A DNA stretch of 49,675 nucleotides from Poseidonocella sp. HB161398 (GCF_005870025.1 NZ_VATA01000046.1:1-49675), one strand, 5' to 3'. Positions 16,655 to 26,008 are shown, numbered from the stretch's first letter. Numbers and translations: made by a program. Notes: generated by a model from the sequence alone, not told the origin.

Positions 16655-17776
16655 ATGACCGGAGGCCCTGCCGTCCTGCGCAGCCTCAGCCAGGCCCGTT
16701 CGCCGCTGCTCGACTGCATTCGCGCCGTCGCGATCATCCTGGTGGTGTTCTTCCATGTCGCCGCGCGCTATCCGGGCCAGGACGGGCTGGGCGAGCATTT
16801 CTTCCAGCTGCGCGGCTCGAAGGGGGTGGACCTGTTCTTCCCGCTCTCGGGCTTCCTGATCACCTCCTTCCTGCTGCAGAGCCGCAGGCCGGATTTCGTC
16901 AAGGTGTTCTTCCTGCGCCGCGTCTTCCGCATCCTGCCGCTCTACATGGCGATGGTCACGCTCGCGCTGGCGAGCATGACCGCGCTGGGGGAGGATCCGG
17001 AACTCGTCCGCCGGATCTGGATCAACTACACCTTCCTGACCTCCTGGTTCATCCATTTCCAGGGCCAGGAGGCGGTCCCCTACACCGTCACCTGGTCGCT
17101 CTCGGTGGAGGAGTTCTCCTACATCCTCTTCGGCCTGGCCGCGCTGGCCAGCCGCCGGGCGCTGCCCGCGGTGCTGCTGGCCTTCTCGGTGGCGCCGTTC
17201 TTCCTCAAGCTGTGGTACGTCTCGCAGGGGGCGGGCTTCTATTTCATGCCGCTGGCGCGGATCGACTCCATCGCCATCGGCGGGGTGGCGGCCTGGCTGA
17301 TGATCACCGGGCGGCGGCCGCTGCTGTGGCTCTCGCTGGCGATGGCGCTGTGCTACGCGCTGGCCGCCTCGCGGATCGAGCTGCGCCACAGCCTGACGCT
17401 GGTGATCCTGGCGCTGTGGACCTCGCTGGCGATGGTGGCGATCAGCCGCTGGGCGCGCCAGGCGCGCAATCCGCTGATCTCGGCCGGGGCGAGCATCGGC
17501 TTCCATTCCTACTTCACCTATCTCTTCCACGTCTTCGTGATCGAGGCGGTCTTCCTGATCCTGCCCCGGACCGGCTATCCGCCCTTCCTGGCGGTGGCGG
17601 TTCTCTGCCTCGGCGCGACCCATGCCGCGGCGCTGCTGTCCTACCGCTGGTTCGAGGCGCCGCTGATGCAATGGGGGCGGCGGTTCGAAGGGCCCGCCCC
17701 GGCGCCCGAGGCCGCGCTGCCCGAGCCCGCGGCGCCGGAGGATGAGGCCGGCCCGGCCCGGCCGCTGCGCTCCTGA
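16655..17776 (+). CDS. Acyltransferase family 3 (OafA-like) membrane protein
   Basis: A 373-residue integral membrane O-acyltransferase expected to add acetyl, succinyl or similar groups to the glycan from the cytoplasmic side. Residues ~13-35 carry the family's first helix with LDCIRAVAIILVVFFH, ending in the catalytic-type His. SKGVDLFFPLSGFLI is the second signature, and RRVFRILPLY follows as the third. About ten hydrophobic segments are visible. The C-terminal ~30 residues are Pro/Glu/Ala rich. I chose the ATG at 16655 with GGAG five bases upstream; TTG at 16592 is possible. It is convergent with a sulfotransferase gene at 17875. Confidence 0.9.
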   Translation: MTGGPAVLRSLSQARSPLLDCIRAVAIILVVFFHVAARYPGQDGLGEHFFQLRGSKGVDLFFPLSGFLITSFLLQSRRPDFVKVFFLRRVFRILPLYMAMVTLALASMTALGEDPELVRRIWINYTFLTSWFIHFQGQEAVPYTVTWSLSVEEFSYILFGLAALASRRALPAVLLAFSVAPFFLKLWYVSQGAGFYFMPLARIDSIAIGGVAAWLMITGRRPLLWLSLAMALCYALAASRIELRHSLTLVILALWTSLAMVAISRWARQARNPLISAGASIGFHSYFTYLFHVFVIEAVFLILPRTGYPPFLAVAVLCLGATHAAALLSYRWFEAPLMQWGRRFEGPAPAPEAALPEPAAPEDEAGPARPLRS

Positions 17777-17874
17777 GCCTGGCCGCCCGGCGCGTTTCGG
17801 CCATGACCGGAAACGTCACGCATCGCCTTCCGCCTTGAGACCGGAGAGTCCGCGCCGCGAATGGCGATGCCGCT

Positions 17875-18783
17875 TCAGGGCGAACCGCTCTGGCCGGTCT
17901 CGACCAGCATGCCGGGATGGCGGTGGCGGATCACCTCGAGGTCTTCCTCGTAGCGGGTGCGCAGCCGGTCGGTCTCGGCCAGGGAGAGCGGGGCGTAGCT
18001 GCCATGCTCCGGGCCCGCCGGCCGGGCGGCGTAGATCGCGCGCACCCGCGCGATGCGCTCGGCGCGGGGCAGGGCGGGGTCGAGCGCCTCGGCCTCGGCC
18101 ACGGCGGATGCCGAGGGCGAGCGGGTCAGCGCGGGCGGCGGCAGCTCGGCGAGCGGGCCGAGGGGGCAGCCGGCATAGAGGTCGAGGATCTGCCGCCAGT
18201 CGCGGCGGTAGTCCTCCTGCCGCCAGATCCGCAGCGATGCGCCGGGCAGCGCGGCCGCGAGCCTGTCTGCCAGCTCGGCCCAGCTCGGCGGGCTGCGCGC
18301 CAGTTCCGCGCGGATCCGCGCCATGCCGCCCGGCGGCGGCGGCACCGCCTTCAATGTCTGGGCATAGGCCGAGGGCAGGAGGCTGTCGAAGGAGCGGATG
18401 CCGAGGAAGACCGCGGTCTCGGCCCGTCCGGCCAGGTGGCGGATGACATGCAGCGCCTTCGGCCGGGCATAGAGCGGCGCGGCAAGCAGGTCGTAGGCGT
18501 AGCCCAGGAGGTCCTCGTCGGAGACCAGCACCCGCCCGGGGCCGCGGCGCAGCGCCTCGAACTGCCGGTCGAAGCGGCCCTTCATCAGCGGCCAGGCCCG
18601 CATCCGCCAGGTCCCGGCGCGGCTGTAGCGATGGGCCAGCGGGCGGAAGGCCTCGCAGGGCAGGTAGTCGGCGCCGCGCGCCAGCAGCGCCTCGCGGTGA
18701 TGCGCCAGGGTGTCCTGCAGATGGGTCGTGGCGGTCTTGTGGGCGCCCAGGTGCAGCCGCAGCTGCCGCATCGGCTCAGCCAT
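17875..18783 (-). CDS. Sulfotransferase-type P-loop protein 1
   Basis: A 302-residue cytosolic protein starting LRLHLGAHKTATTHLQ, where GAHKTATTHLQ (residues 13-23) is the 5'-phosphosulfate binding loop of bacterial PAPS-dependent sulfotransferases of the (H/P)K(T/A)xTTxLQ type. A second region, AETAVFLGIRSFDSLLPSAYAQ, corresponds to the 3'-phosphate binding R/S segment. Expected reaction: sulfate transfer from PAPS to a sugar hydroxyl. The gene overlaps the stop of the upstream glycosyltransferase gene by eight bases, so the two are probably coupled and act on the same sugar. PAPS would come from the enzyme encoded at 1292-3007. Confidence 0.82.
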   Translation of the reverse strand: MAEPMRQLRLHLGAHKTATTHLQDTLAHHREALLARGADYLPCEAFRPLAHRYSRAGTWRMRAWPLMKGRFDRQFEALRRGPGRVLVSDEDLLGYAYDLLAAPLYARPKALHVIRHLAGRAETAVFLGIRSFDSLLPSAYAQTLKAVPPPPGGMARIRAELARSPPSWAELADRLAAALPGASLRIWRQEDYRRDWRQILDLYAGCPLGPLAELPPPALTRSPSASAVAEAEALDPALPRAERIARVRAIYAARPAGPEHGSYAPLSLAETDRLRTRYEEDLEVIRHRHPGMLVETGQSGSP

Positions 18784-19663
18784 GCTCCGGCGCCTCCGCC
18801 CCGGCGGCGGGCAGGGCGGGCATCACCTCGCGGGCCCGCGCCAGCTGCGCCGCGTCCCAGTTCCAGCGCAGCTTCTGCAGCGGCACGGCGCCGCTTTCGA
18901 GCGCGGCGCGCACCTGCGCGGGATCGCGCCCCTTCAGCACGTGATCATGCACCAGATGCGGCCCGAAGGCGCCGAATTTCGGCATCTCCCGCCAGGCGCG
19001 GCGGACCTGCCGGTCGCTGCAGGCCAGGTATTCGAAGATCATGTGCACCCAGTAGTAGACATGCGCCGTCTCGCGCCCTTCCCAGTAGGCGAAGCTCTTT
19101 TCCTCCCAGCGGGAGACGATGGCGCCCTGAGGTTCGGAGGCCAGGAACCAGCTGGTCATCTCGCGGAAGACATTCGGCAGGATGAACCAGCGGTCGCGCC
19201 TGGTCCAGGCGAAGCCGAAGAAGCCGTGCTGCGCGGCCATGGGCAGCCAGTGGTCGAGCGGCCTGGTGCAGTAGCAGGTGGCATCGACCCAGACCCCGCC
19301 CCGGCGGCGCAGGAGCCGCAGCCGCAGCAGGTCCGAATAGGCCTGCACCGAGAGGCTGCCGGGCGGCGGCATCTCCGCGTGCTGCGCCAGGTTGCCCTGA
19401 TCGAGCACGGTGACCTCCCAGCCGGGATTCATCTGCCGCCAGCTGTCGATGCAGGCCCGCACCAGGGGCGGGGCCGTGGCCTCGCCGGTCTGCCAGAAGA
19501 TCCAGATCCGCTTCGGCACCGGACGGGGCAGCGAGGCGGCGAACCCGTCCGGGGACGGGCCCGCGAGCTTGCGCCGGGCGCGCCGGGCCAGGCTGTGCAG
19601 CTTCTTCAGCCAGACGAGCCCGGCAAGGGGCAGGATCCAGGTCTTCGGGGCCATGCTCAGCAT
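18776..19663 (-). CDS. Glycosyltransferase family 32-like (capsular polysaccharide synthesis)
   Basis: A 295-residue GT-A transferase of the DXD-containing capsular polysaccharide synthesis/GT32 group. After a hydrophobic and basic N-terminus (~35 residues, possible membrane association) comes PKRIWIFWQTG at 50-60, the usual opening strand. Then AYSDLLRLRLLRRRGGVWVDAT follows, in which D111 and the DxT/DxD-like D127 coordinate donor and metal. WRRxDRWFILPN and the later LVHDHVL fit the family's C-terminal half. Start codons at 19663 and 19654 are both possible, and neither has a strong ribosome site. It is the first gene of a leftward pair with sulfotransferase 1. Confidence 0.82.
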   Translation of the reverse strand: MLSMAPKTWILPLAGLVWLKKLHSLARRARRKLAGPSPDGFAASLPRPVPKRIWIFWQTGEATAPPLVRACIDSWRQMNPGWEVTVLDQGNLAQHAEMPPPGSLSVQAYSDLLRLRLLRRRGGVWVDATCYCTRPLDHWLPMAAQHGFFGFAWTRRDRWFILPNVFREMTSWFLASEPQGAIVSRWEEKSFAYWEGRETAHVYYWVHMIFEYLACSDRQVRRAWREMPKFGAFGPHLVHDHVLKGRDPAQVRAALESGAVPLQKLRWNWDAAQLARAREVMPALPAAGAEAPEHG

Positions 19664-19875
19664 CCCGCGGCGGTGTGTGTCAGCATATCCGGAGGACCAT
19701 CCCCCGCCGGGCCGTCCCAGGCAAGCCCCCTGGCGCTGTCTCCGGGGCCGCGCGCCGCACCGCCGGAGGCCGGCGGCGCCCGAGAGGCGGCCCGGAAGCC
19801 TGCCGGAGAGGACGCTGGACAGGTCCGCCCGGCCCGGCCTATCCGGGTTCCGGACAGCGCAGGAAGAGGCAGGAC

Positions 19876-20469
19876 ATGGAGACCGGCGCAATCGCGGCCT
19901 ATCTCGGCGGCGCCCTGGCGATGGCGCTTGGCGGCGTCTTCGTCCTGGCGCTCCTGCTGGCGGGGCTGCGGGCGCTGTCCGGGCGGTCCCTGCGGGCGGG
20001 CGCCGCCGAGGCCGGGCTGGCCCTGGCCGCGCTCTTCGCGGTCTTTCTCGGCCTCTCGCCCTTTCCCGATCCCGCCGCGCTCGACTGCACGGGCGGAGGG
20101 CCCGCGCCGATCCTGCGCCCCTTCGCCTTCCTCGACACCTACCGCCGTCTCTGGGCCGCCGGGCGGCCGCTGGAGGCCTGGCTGTCGAACCGCGGGGCGG
20201 TCTCTGCGCCGATGAATGCCGTGCTGTTCGCGCCGATCGGCCTGGCCCTGGCCTGGCGCGGCGGCGGCCGCCGCGCGGCGCTCGCCTGGGCGCTGGGGCT
20301 GCCGCTCTTCATCGAGCTGGCGCAGCTCAGCGCCCTTTTCGGCCTCTATCCCTGCCGCTACCGCCATTTCGAGGTGGACGACCTGATCCTGAACGGCGCG
20401 GGCATCCTGGCCGGGCATGCGCTCGGCCAGGGGCTCAGCCGGAAGCTCAGCCGGCGATCAGCGCGCTGA
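19876..20469 (+). CDS. VanZ-like membrane protein
   Basis: A 197-residue protein with four to five hydrophobic segments. The VanZ family pattern is visible: an early two-helix part, LSNRGAVSAPMNAVLFAPIGLAL (the N-x-x-L-F-x-P-x-G signature), FIELAQLSALFG and finally the acidic FEVDDLILNGAGILAGHALG (D-x-x-x-N-x-x-G). VanZ-type proteins confer teicoplanin tolerance in enterococci, but they are widely found in exopolysaccharide loci without known function. The start at 19876 follows GAGGCAGGA. It is convergent with manB and overlaps it tail to tail by 23 bases. Confidence 0.85.
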   Translation: METGAIAAYLGGALAMALGGVFVLALLLAGLRALSGRSLRAGAAEAGLALAALFAVFLGLSPFPDPAALDCTGGGPAPILRPFAFLDTYRRLWAAGRPLEAWLSNRGAVSAPMNAVLFAPIGLALAWRGGGRRAALAWALGLPLFIELAQLSALFGLYPCRYRHFEVDDLILNGAGILAGHALGQGLSRKLSRRSAR

Positions 20470-21805
20470 GCTCCGCCACCTTGCCCTCGAGCAGCCCGCG
20501 GTCGCCGCGGGTCTCGACATTGAGCCTGAGCACCGGCTCGGTATTCGACTTGCGCAGATTCACCCGCCAGCCGGGATAGGCGAGGCTGAGCCCGTCCAGC
20601 CGGTCGACCTCCTCGGCGCCCTCCAGATAGGCGGCCTCGACCCGGGCCAGCGCGGCCTCGGGATCCTCGAGATGGAAGTTGATCTCGCCCGAAGAGGGGA
20701 AGCCCGCGCGCATCTCGGCAACCAGCTCGCCCAGCGGGCGGCCCGCGCGGCAGACCAGCTCGGCCACGACGAGCCAGGGGATCATGCCGCTGTCGCAGTA
20801 CATGAAGTCGCGGAAATAGTGATGCGCCGACATCTCGCCGCCATAGACCGCGTCGACCTCGCGCATCTTCGCCTTGATCAGCGCATGGCCGGTGCGCGAG
20901 ACCACCGCCTCGCCCCCGGCCGCGGCGACCGTGGCCTGGGTGTTCCACTGCACGCGCGGGTCATGGACGATGCGCGCGCCGGGCACCTTGGCCAGGAAGG
21001 CCTGCGCCAGCAGCGCGACGATATACTCGCCGTCGACGAAGCCCCCGGTCTCGTCGAAGAGGAAGCAGCGGTCGAAATCCCCGTCCCAGGCAACGCCGAA
21101 ATCGGCGCCCGCGGCGGTCACCGCCTCGGCCGTGGCGGCGCGGTTCTCCGGCAGGAGCGGGTTGGGGATGCCGTTCGGGAAGGCGGAATCCGGCTCGTGA
21201 TGGACCCGCACGAATTCGATCCCGGCCGCCTCCAGCGCCGGGGCGAGCGCGTCGAAGGTCGGCCCGGCGGCGCCATTGCCGGCATTGACCACGATCTTCA
21301 GCGGCGCCAGCGCGGCAGCCGGGGCGAAGGACAGGACCTTCTCGACATAGGCCGGGCGGATGTCGCAGGGCGCGATCGTGCCGGGCACGGCAGCGGCAGG
21401 CCCGAAATCGCCGGCCATGACCAGGTCGTGGATCTGCCCCAGTCCGCTGTCCCAGGAAATCGGCCGCGCGCCCTCGCGCACCATCTTGATGCCGTTATAG
21501 TCGATCGGGTTGTGCGAGGCGGTGACCATCAGCCCGCCGCCCGCGCCCAGATGGTCGGCGGCGAAATAGATCTCCTCGGTGCCGCAGAGGCCCAGATCCT
21601 TCACCTCGACGCCCTCGTCGGCCAGTCCGCGCGCCAGCGCCGCGGCCAGTTCGGGGCTGCTCTCGCGGATGTCGCGGCCGACGGCCACCAGTGCGGGCGC
21701 GAAGACCCGGGCATAGCCGCGGCCGATCCGGTAGGCCAGATCCGCGTCGAGATCGACGCCCAGCCGCCCGCGGATATCGTAACTCTTGAATGCCGTATGG
21801 CGCAT
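20447..21805 (-). CDS. manB: Phosphomannomutase/phosphoglucomutase
   Basis: Interconverts mannose-6-phosphate and mannose-1-phosphate (or the glucose pair), providing the precursor of GDP-mannose. The 452-residue alpha-D-phosphohexomutase has all four landmarks: the phosphoserine loop TASHNP at 95-100, the Mg-binding DGDFDR at 241-246, the sugar-binding GEMSAHHYF, and the C-terminal phosphate-binding RKSNTEPVLRLNVE. The second ATG (21805) is preferred because GGAGG lies six bases before it; at the ATG of 21811 the site would be too close. With the GDP-mannose dehydrogenase-like gene at 33674 it outlines a route to mannuronate, although no guanylyltransferase is present here. Confidence 0.94.
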   Translation of the reverse strand: MRHTAFKSYDIRGRLGVDLDADLAYRIGRGYARVFAPALVAVGRDIRESSPELAAALARGLADEGVEVKDLGLCGTEEIYFAADHLGAGGGLMVTASHNPIDYNGIKMVREGARPISWDSGLGQIHDLVMAGDFGPAAAVPGTIAPCDIRPAYVEKVLSFAPAAALAPLKIVVNAGNGAAGPTFDALAPALEAAGIEFVRVHHEPDSAFPNGIPNPLLPENRAATAEAVTAAGADFGVAWDGDFDRCFLFDETGGFVDGEYIVALLAQAFLAKVPGARIVHDPRVQWNTQATVAAAGGEAVVSRTGHALIKAKMREVDAVYGGEMSAHHYFRDFMYCDSGMIPWLVVAELVCRAGRPLGELVAEMRAGFPSSGEINFHLEDPEAALARVEAAYLEGAEEVDRLDGLSLAYPGWRVNLRKSNTEPVLRLNVETRGDRGLLEGKVAELSALIAG

Positions 21806-21919
21806 TGCCATCCTCCGCTCCCCTGCCGGGGCCTCCGCCGCCGGCCTTCCCAGGCTATCCCAGAGGCGCAGCGCCTGCGCCCGGCCCCGATGCCGCAGGG
21901 CGGGGCGTCCCCGGCCGGG

Positions 21920-22684
21920 CTAGAGGCCGAGCCTTCCCAGCTTGCGCCGCACCCGGCCCAGCGGCGAGGCCATCGCCTTGCGCGCGGCGGCGATTTCGCG
22001 GCGGCGCGCCTCGGGAAGCTCCGGCGCCGCCGCAAGCGGCGCGGGCGTGCCGGTCCGGTAGCCGAAACGCTCGAGATCGCGGGCGTAGAGCGCGTCGATC
22101 CGGGCGAGATCGGCAGGCCCGGGCACGGCCCTGTCCCGGGCGGTGCCGGCATTCTGGCCCTGCTCGTTGATCCGCGGCAGCGCGCGCGGCCCGGCGGTGC
22201 TGCCGGTCAGCGCGTCGAGCCAGTCGATGATCGCGTCGAGCCCGTGCTCGGCATGGAACACCGCCGCGCCCTCGGGAACGATCTCGTCCATCGGCCGGAC
22301 ATGGTTGTCGAAGACGAAGGGATCCGCCGCGCGGCGCTCGGCGATGTCCTCCAGCCATTCGCCGAAGCCGGTCGCGGCGGGGACGGTCTTTTCGACATCG
22401 CGCTGGAAATGGTAGGCGCTGACCAGCCGCGCGACCGGGTGGCGGACGATGGCGAAGGCGGCATCGAAGAAGCCTTCGGGAAAGAGCCGGGCGAGGCTGG
22501 CGCAGTCGACATGCTGCGGCGAGCTGCGCGACCAGCGCTGCGCGGGGGGGCGGTCGGTATGGCGGCTGTCGCTGAAGGCGAGCTTGCCGAAGCGCTGCGC
22601 CAGGTACCAGTTCACCGAAGAGCCGCCGCATTTCGGCACATGCGCATAGTACACCAGCTTGTCGGCAGCCTTGAAGATCGGCAT
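21920..22684 (-). CDS. Sulfotransferase family 2 protein (2)
   Basis: A 254-residue PAPS-dependent sulfotransferase of the Sulfotransfer_2 type (the same fold as heparan and chondroitin sulfotransferases). It begins YYAHVPKCGGSSVNWYL with the 5'-phosphosulfate loop HVPKCGGSS at 15-23. The 3'-phosphate motif IVRHPVARLVSAYH is at 79-92. The C-terminal ~50 residues are basic. The start at 22684 has GGAGAG upstream and fits the family start. It is transcribed leftward, separately from manB (114-base gap), and divergent from the esterase gene at 22948. Confidence 0.9.
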   Translation of the reverse strand: MPIFKAADKLVYYAHVPKCGGSSVNWYLAQRFGKLAFSDSRHTDRPPAQRWSRSSPQHVDCASLARLFPEGFFDAAFAIVRHPVARLVSAYHFQRDVEKTVPAATGFGEWLEDIAERRAADPFVFDNHVRPMDEIVPEGAAVFHAEHGLDAIIDWLDALTGSTAGPRALPRINEQGQNAGTARDRAVPGPADLARIDALYARDLERFGYRTGTPAPLAAAPELPEARRREIAAARKAMASPLGRVRRKLGRLGL

Positions 22685-22947
22685 GGGCGGGACTCTCCGG
22701 CCAGGAAGATAGCGCCCGCAGTATGCATTGCCGGACGGCGAAGGAAAGCCGGATCGCGGCTCTTCCGTCCAGGAAGGTTGACAGAAGCTTGACATCCCGC
22801 GCGAGACAGGGCCGCCGCGCGCGCCCCCCCTGCCGTTGCCGCTAGGATCGGCCGGGGACTTTGCGCCGCCGTCCGGGACGGGCTTACATGCGCCCGGCAC
22901 CGCCTTGCTGGCGGGGGCCGCATGACCGGTCGAAGCTGTGAGGTCCG

Positions 22948-25281
22948 ATGTCTGGAACTGTCGCTAAATATCCCTCCCGGGGGCCAACGAGAAGGACCAC
23001 ACTGGCCATGATGACCCAAATTTCGATCGGACTGGCGTTGCGCACGCAGCCTGCGGCGGGAGAGGCGGCCCCCCCTGAGCCGGAGATTACCTGGATCGCC
23101 ACGGCCGGGGAGTTCAGCCGCGACCAGGTGATTTTCGACAGCGGCGCGCAGCTTGGCCTGGCGGCGGCCCCGGTGCCGCTCTCGGGCAGCACCGACGCTC
23201 CGGACGGCACCGCGATCGAGGCCCGGGCGGTGGCGGCCGAGGCCGGCGGCCAGGCCACGGGCTGGCGCCAGGTCGGCACGGCGCAGGGCGGCGCCTGGAG
23301 CGGCAGCTTCGTACTGCCGCGCAGCACCGCCTGGATGCGGATCCAGACCCGCCCGGCCGGATCGACGAAGATCCGCGCCATGGCGGCGCGCTGCGCGGCG
23401 GGGCATGTCTGGGCGGTCTGGGAGCAGTCGAACTGGAACCGGATCCAGGATTACGACAGCTCGATGGAGGACCAGCTCTTGCCGGTCGCCCGGCCCGGCG
23501 ACATGCAGGTGGTCAAGCGCGACGGCCAGGGCGGCGCGGTCTTCGTGCCGGTCTCGACCGATGAGTTCGTCTCGCCCGCGGTTTCGGACATGGCCAATGC
23601 CTTCAGTGTCATGCGCCCGGGCGAGAAGCTGTGCATCCTTTTCCACACCCAGTCCGGCACCAGCCCGCAGGATGCCCTGACCATGGTGGAGGAGGATGCC
23701 GAATACGGCACCGAGGGCATCCGCGACTGGGCGGTCGAGGCGCAGATCCACGCGCTCGGCACCCAGGACGGCCAGGCGGTCGGCATGGTCTTCTGCGCCG
23801 GCTGGATCGCCTTCAATGCCGGGGCGGCGAGCACGCCGAACGTGATCGCCAACTACTTCCTCGGCCACAACATGGCGGGCGGGGCCACGACCCCGGTGGC
23901 GCAGGGCCTGCCACGGCTGATGCCGGCGGGCCAGGGCGGGCTCTACGACTACGGCTATACCCGCTTCGCCTGGGCCGGACCGCATGGCCGGGCCAAGTCG
24001 CTGCCCGCCGCTGCGGCCATCGCCGATGCGTCCCAGCTCCCGGGCTATGCCGTCACCGCCGATACCGAATATGACGGGATGATCGCCGCGCTGGCTGCGG
24101 GCATGGGCGCAGCGGAGAACCCCGAAACGCTGCCCTATATCGGCCCGACCTCGGGCGCGGAGCGCGATCCGGCCGACACTGCGCACATGACCAAGAGCAC
24201 CCCGGAAGGGCGGCAGCGCCTGGCCCGGATCGGCCTGCACAACATGCTGCAGACGCTGGGCCTGGCTCCGACGGCCCTGCCGGTGCTCGACCAGCGCTGG
24301 GACGTGCCGGACGGCTCGGCGGCCTATTTCGGCATTTCCGGGCGCGACCTCTCGACCGAGCGGCTGCGCCAGGGGCTGCCCGCCATTCCCGGCCTCGAGG
24401 CCCATGGCGGCCCGGCTGCCAGCCACCGCACCGAGGTGATGGGCTTTGCCATCAACACCGCCCCGGCGCAGACGGCGGAGATCCATGCGGTCACCGCCGC
24501 GGAGGTGGCGGCGGGCTGCCCGATGGCCGAGGGGCAGAAAGTGGCCCGGGTGCTGCCCAATGCCGGCGTCTTCACCTATGCCGACAACATCGTCTACGGC
24601 CCCGGCGCGCTGCCCGGCTACCAGGTGGAGGAGGACTATGCCGACCGTGCCTGCCTGAACTGGCTGGTGGCGGACATGGGCCAGCCGCAGGAGCTCCTGC
24701 CCGCGCTGCCGGTGCAGCACATGGCGGGCGTGGCGCTGCCCTCGACGCTGACGGCGCCGCAGCAGTTCGCGGTGGCGGGCGGCACGGTCTTCAATGACCC
24801 GGACACGATCGGCAGCGGCCGGACCGCGATGCGCGCCCGGGTGGTCGGCAAGGTCACGGGCAGCCCGAATATCCACGGCCTGGCCAATGCCTATGTCACC
24901 AATTTCGAGCTCCGCTTCGACAATGGCGCCTTCGTGCTGATGCATAACGGCACCGCGCTCTCCACCGCGGCGGACTATGCCAAGGACGTGGTCTACGAGG
25001 TGGTCGGGCTGGTCGACATCGCCGCCGCCCGTACCGCGATCTGGGTCGACGGCACGCTGGTGGCCGAGGATGCCGCTGCGCCGGTCGCCCCCTTCGCCAC
25101 CGGGCGCAAGGCCCAGTTCCTCGCCCGCTCGGGCGGTGCGAACAAGGCGTGGGGCACCTTCTCCAGCCTGGAGCTGTGGTTCAGCGATCCCGAGGGCGCG
25201 GGCGCGCCCTACAAGACTGTCGCGGGCACCGCCGCCGCGGTCAATGCCGATCCCTGGAAGACCGGAGACGACGCCGCCTGA
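22948..25281 (+). CDS. Putative SGNH-type carbohydrate esterase with C-terminal LamG-like domain
   Basis: A 777-residue protein that I do not recognise as a named family, but which carries SGNH/SASA esterase hallmarks. HVWAVWEQSNWNRI (Ser161) sits in the position of block I, and DTAHMTKSTPEGRQRLARIG with Asp410 and His413 is a convincing block V D-x-x-H followed by the usual amphipathic helix. The region between (FHTQSGTSPQDA, GMVFCAGWIAFN) fits the core. The last ~170 residues look like a concanavalin/LamG sandwich (TAMRARVVGKV, NFELRFDNGAFVLMHNG, TAIWVDG). No clear signal peptide is present. A likely job is removal of O-acetyl groups from the locus' polysaccharide. Start codons at 23008/23011 are alternatives. 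Confidence 0.6.
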   Translation: MSGTVAKYPSRGPTRRTTLAMMTQISIGLALRTQPAAGEAAPPEPEITWIATAGEFSRDQVIFDSGAQLGLAAAPVPLSGSTDAPDGTAIEARAVAAEAGGQATGWRQVGTAQGGAWSGSFVLPRSTAWMRIQTRPAGSTKIRAMAARCAAGHVWAVWEQSNWNRIQDYDSSMEDQLLPVARPGDMQVVKRDGQGGAVFVPVSTDEFVSPAVSDMANAFSVMRPGEKLCILFHTQSGTSPQDALTMVEEDAEYGTEGIRDWAVEAQIHALGTQDGQAVGMVFCAGWIAFNAGAASTPNVIANYFLGHNMAGGATTPVAQGLPRLMPAGQGGLYDYGYTRFAWAGPHGRAKSLPAAAAIADASQLPGYAVTADTEYDGMIAALAAGMGAAENPETLPYIGPTSGAERDPADTAHMTKSTPEGRQRLARIGLHNMLQTLGLAPTALPVLDQRWDVPDGSAAYFGISGRDLSTERLRQGLPAIPGLEAHGGPAASHRTEVMGFAINTAPAQTAEIHAVTAAEVAAGCPMAEGQKVARVLPNAGVFTYADNIVYGPGALPGYQVEEDYADRACLNWLVADMGQPQELLPALPVQHMAGVALPSTLTAPQQFAVAGGTVFNDPDTIGSGRTAMRARVVGKVTGSPNIHGLANAYVTNFELRFDNGAFVLMHNGTALSTAADYAKDVVYEVVGLVDIAAARTAIWVDGTLVAEDAAAPVAPFATGRKAQFLARSGGANKAWGTFSSLELWFSDPEGAGAPYKTVAGTAAAVNADPWKTGDDAA

Positions 25282-25413
25282 GCCCGGCGGGCGGGGCGGG
25301 ACATATTTGCCAGTCCGGCAAGGCTGCGCTTGTCCCGCCCCGACAGACCGCTATCCTGCTGCCCAACCAGGGGCCGGGCGCGGCCGCGAAGCGCCCCAGC
25401 AAAGAGCGCTGCC

Positions 25414-25866
25414 ATGATTTCCAAGCTCAGGAATTTCCTGTTCCGCAAGATCGTCGTCAGATCCACTCTCTGGTGGTACCGGTCCGTCTACGGCATGGAT
25501 ATCGGCGACCATACCCGGATCTCGCGGGGGGTGCGGCTGGACCGGACCAACCCGCAGGGCATCCATATCGGCAGCTACACCGCCATCACCAAGGGCGTGT
25601 CGATCATCTCGCATGACTTCGTGATGCGCCAGTGGCGGCCGATCCGCATCGGCTCCAACTGCTTCATCGGCTTCAACGCGGTGATCCTGCCCGGGGTCAC
25701 GATCGGCGACGGATGCATCGTCTCGGCCAATTCGGTGGTGGTCAAGGACGTGCCGCCCAATTGCGTGGCGATGGGCAATCCCGCCCGCGTCGTGGAGCAG
25801 AACATCCGCACCAGCTACTGGGGCATCCGCCTCGACAAGGGCAATGACAGCCCGGTGGCCTACTAG
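25414..25866 (+). CDS. Hexapeptide-repeat O-acetyltransferase
   Basis: A 150-residue left-handed beta-helix acetyltransferase. A basic, aromatic N-terminus (KIVVRSTLWWYRSVYG) precedes repeats IGDHTRISRGVRLDRTN, IHIGSYTAITKGVSIISHD (with the His of the HD/H loop that acts as catalytic base in WcaF/NodL-type enzymes), then IRIGSNCFIGFNAVILPGVTIGDGC and the family ending VAMGNPARVV. It should transfer an acetyl group from acetyl-CoA to a sugar hydroxyl. The ribosome site is weak (AAAGAG). It lies 132 bases after the putative esterase gene, so acetylation and deacetylation genes are neighbours. Confidence 0.88.
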   Translation: MISKLRNFLFRKIVVRSTLWWYRSVYGMDIGDHTRISRGVRLDRTNPQGIHIGSYTAITKGVSIISHDFVMRQWRPIRIGSNCFIGFNAVILPGVTIGDGCIVSANSVVVKDVPPNCVAMGNPARVVEQNIRTSYWGIRLDKGNDSPVAY

Positions 25867-25978
25867 CCGGCGGCTGGAGGCGGATCCCGGCGCCGCCGCA
25901 GGGCGGTCGCGTTTTCCGGACGGACGGAAAGGGATCGGGAACCTTTCCGGTGCCCTACTGGCAGGGAAAGACAACGCG

Positions 25979-26008
25979 TTGCGTGAGCTCCGCCTGCCGG
26001 GCTACTAA
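25979..26008 (+). promoter_or_regulatory. Possible promoter of the ACP-led operon
   Basis: TTGCGT, an 18-base spacer and TACTAA lie 74 bases upstream of the ACP start. An inverted repeat TTTCCG/CGGAAA at 25913-25930, further upstream, could be an operator or the end of the previous transcript. By-eye assignment. Confidence 0.35.

Noticed and set aside
14966-17671. A 901-codon minus-strand frame
   Set aside because: It overlaps GT4 in another frame and is antisense to the OafA-like gene; rich in R, Q, G, E with no domain.
17794-17814. GTTTCGG...CCGGAAAC as a fourth parS site
   Set aside because: The half-sites are not the GTTTCGC/GCGAAAC of the three real copies, the spacing is wrong and the repeat is imperfect.
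20417-22792. A 791-codon plus-strand frame over manB and sulfotransferase 2
   Set aside because: Antisense shadow of two well-supported genes.
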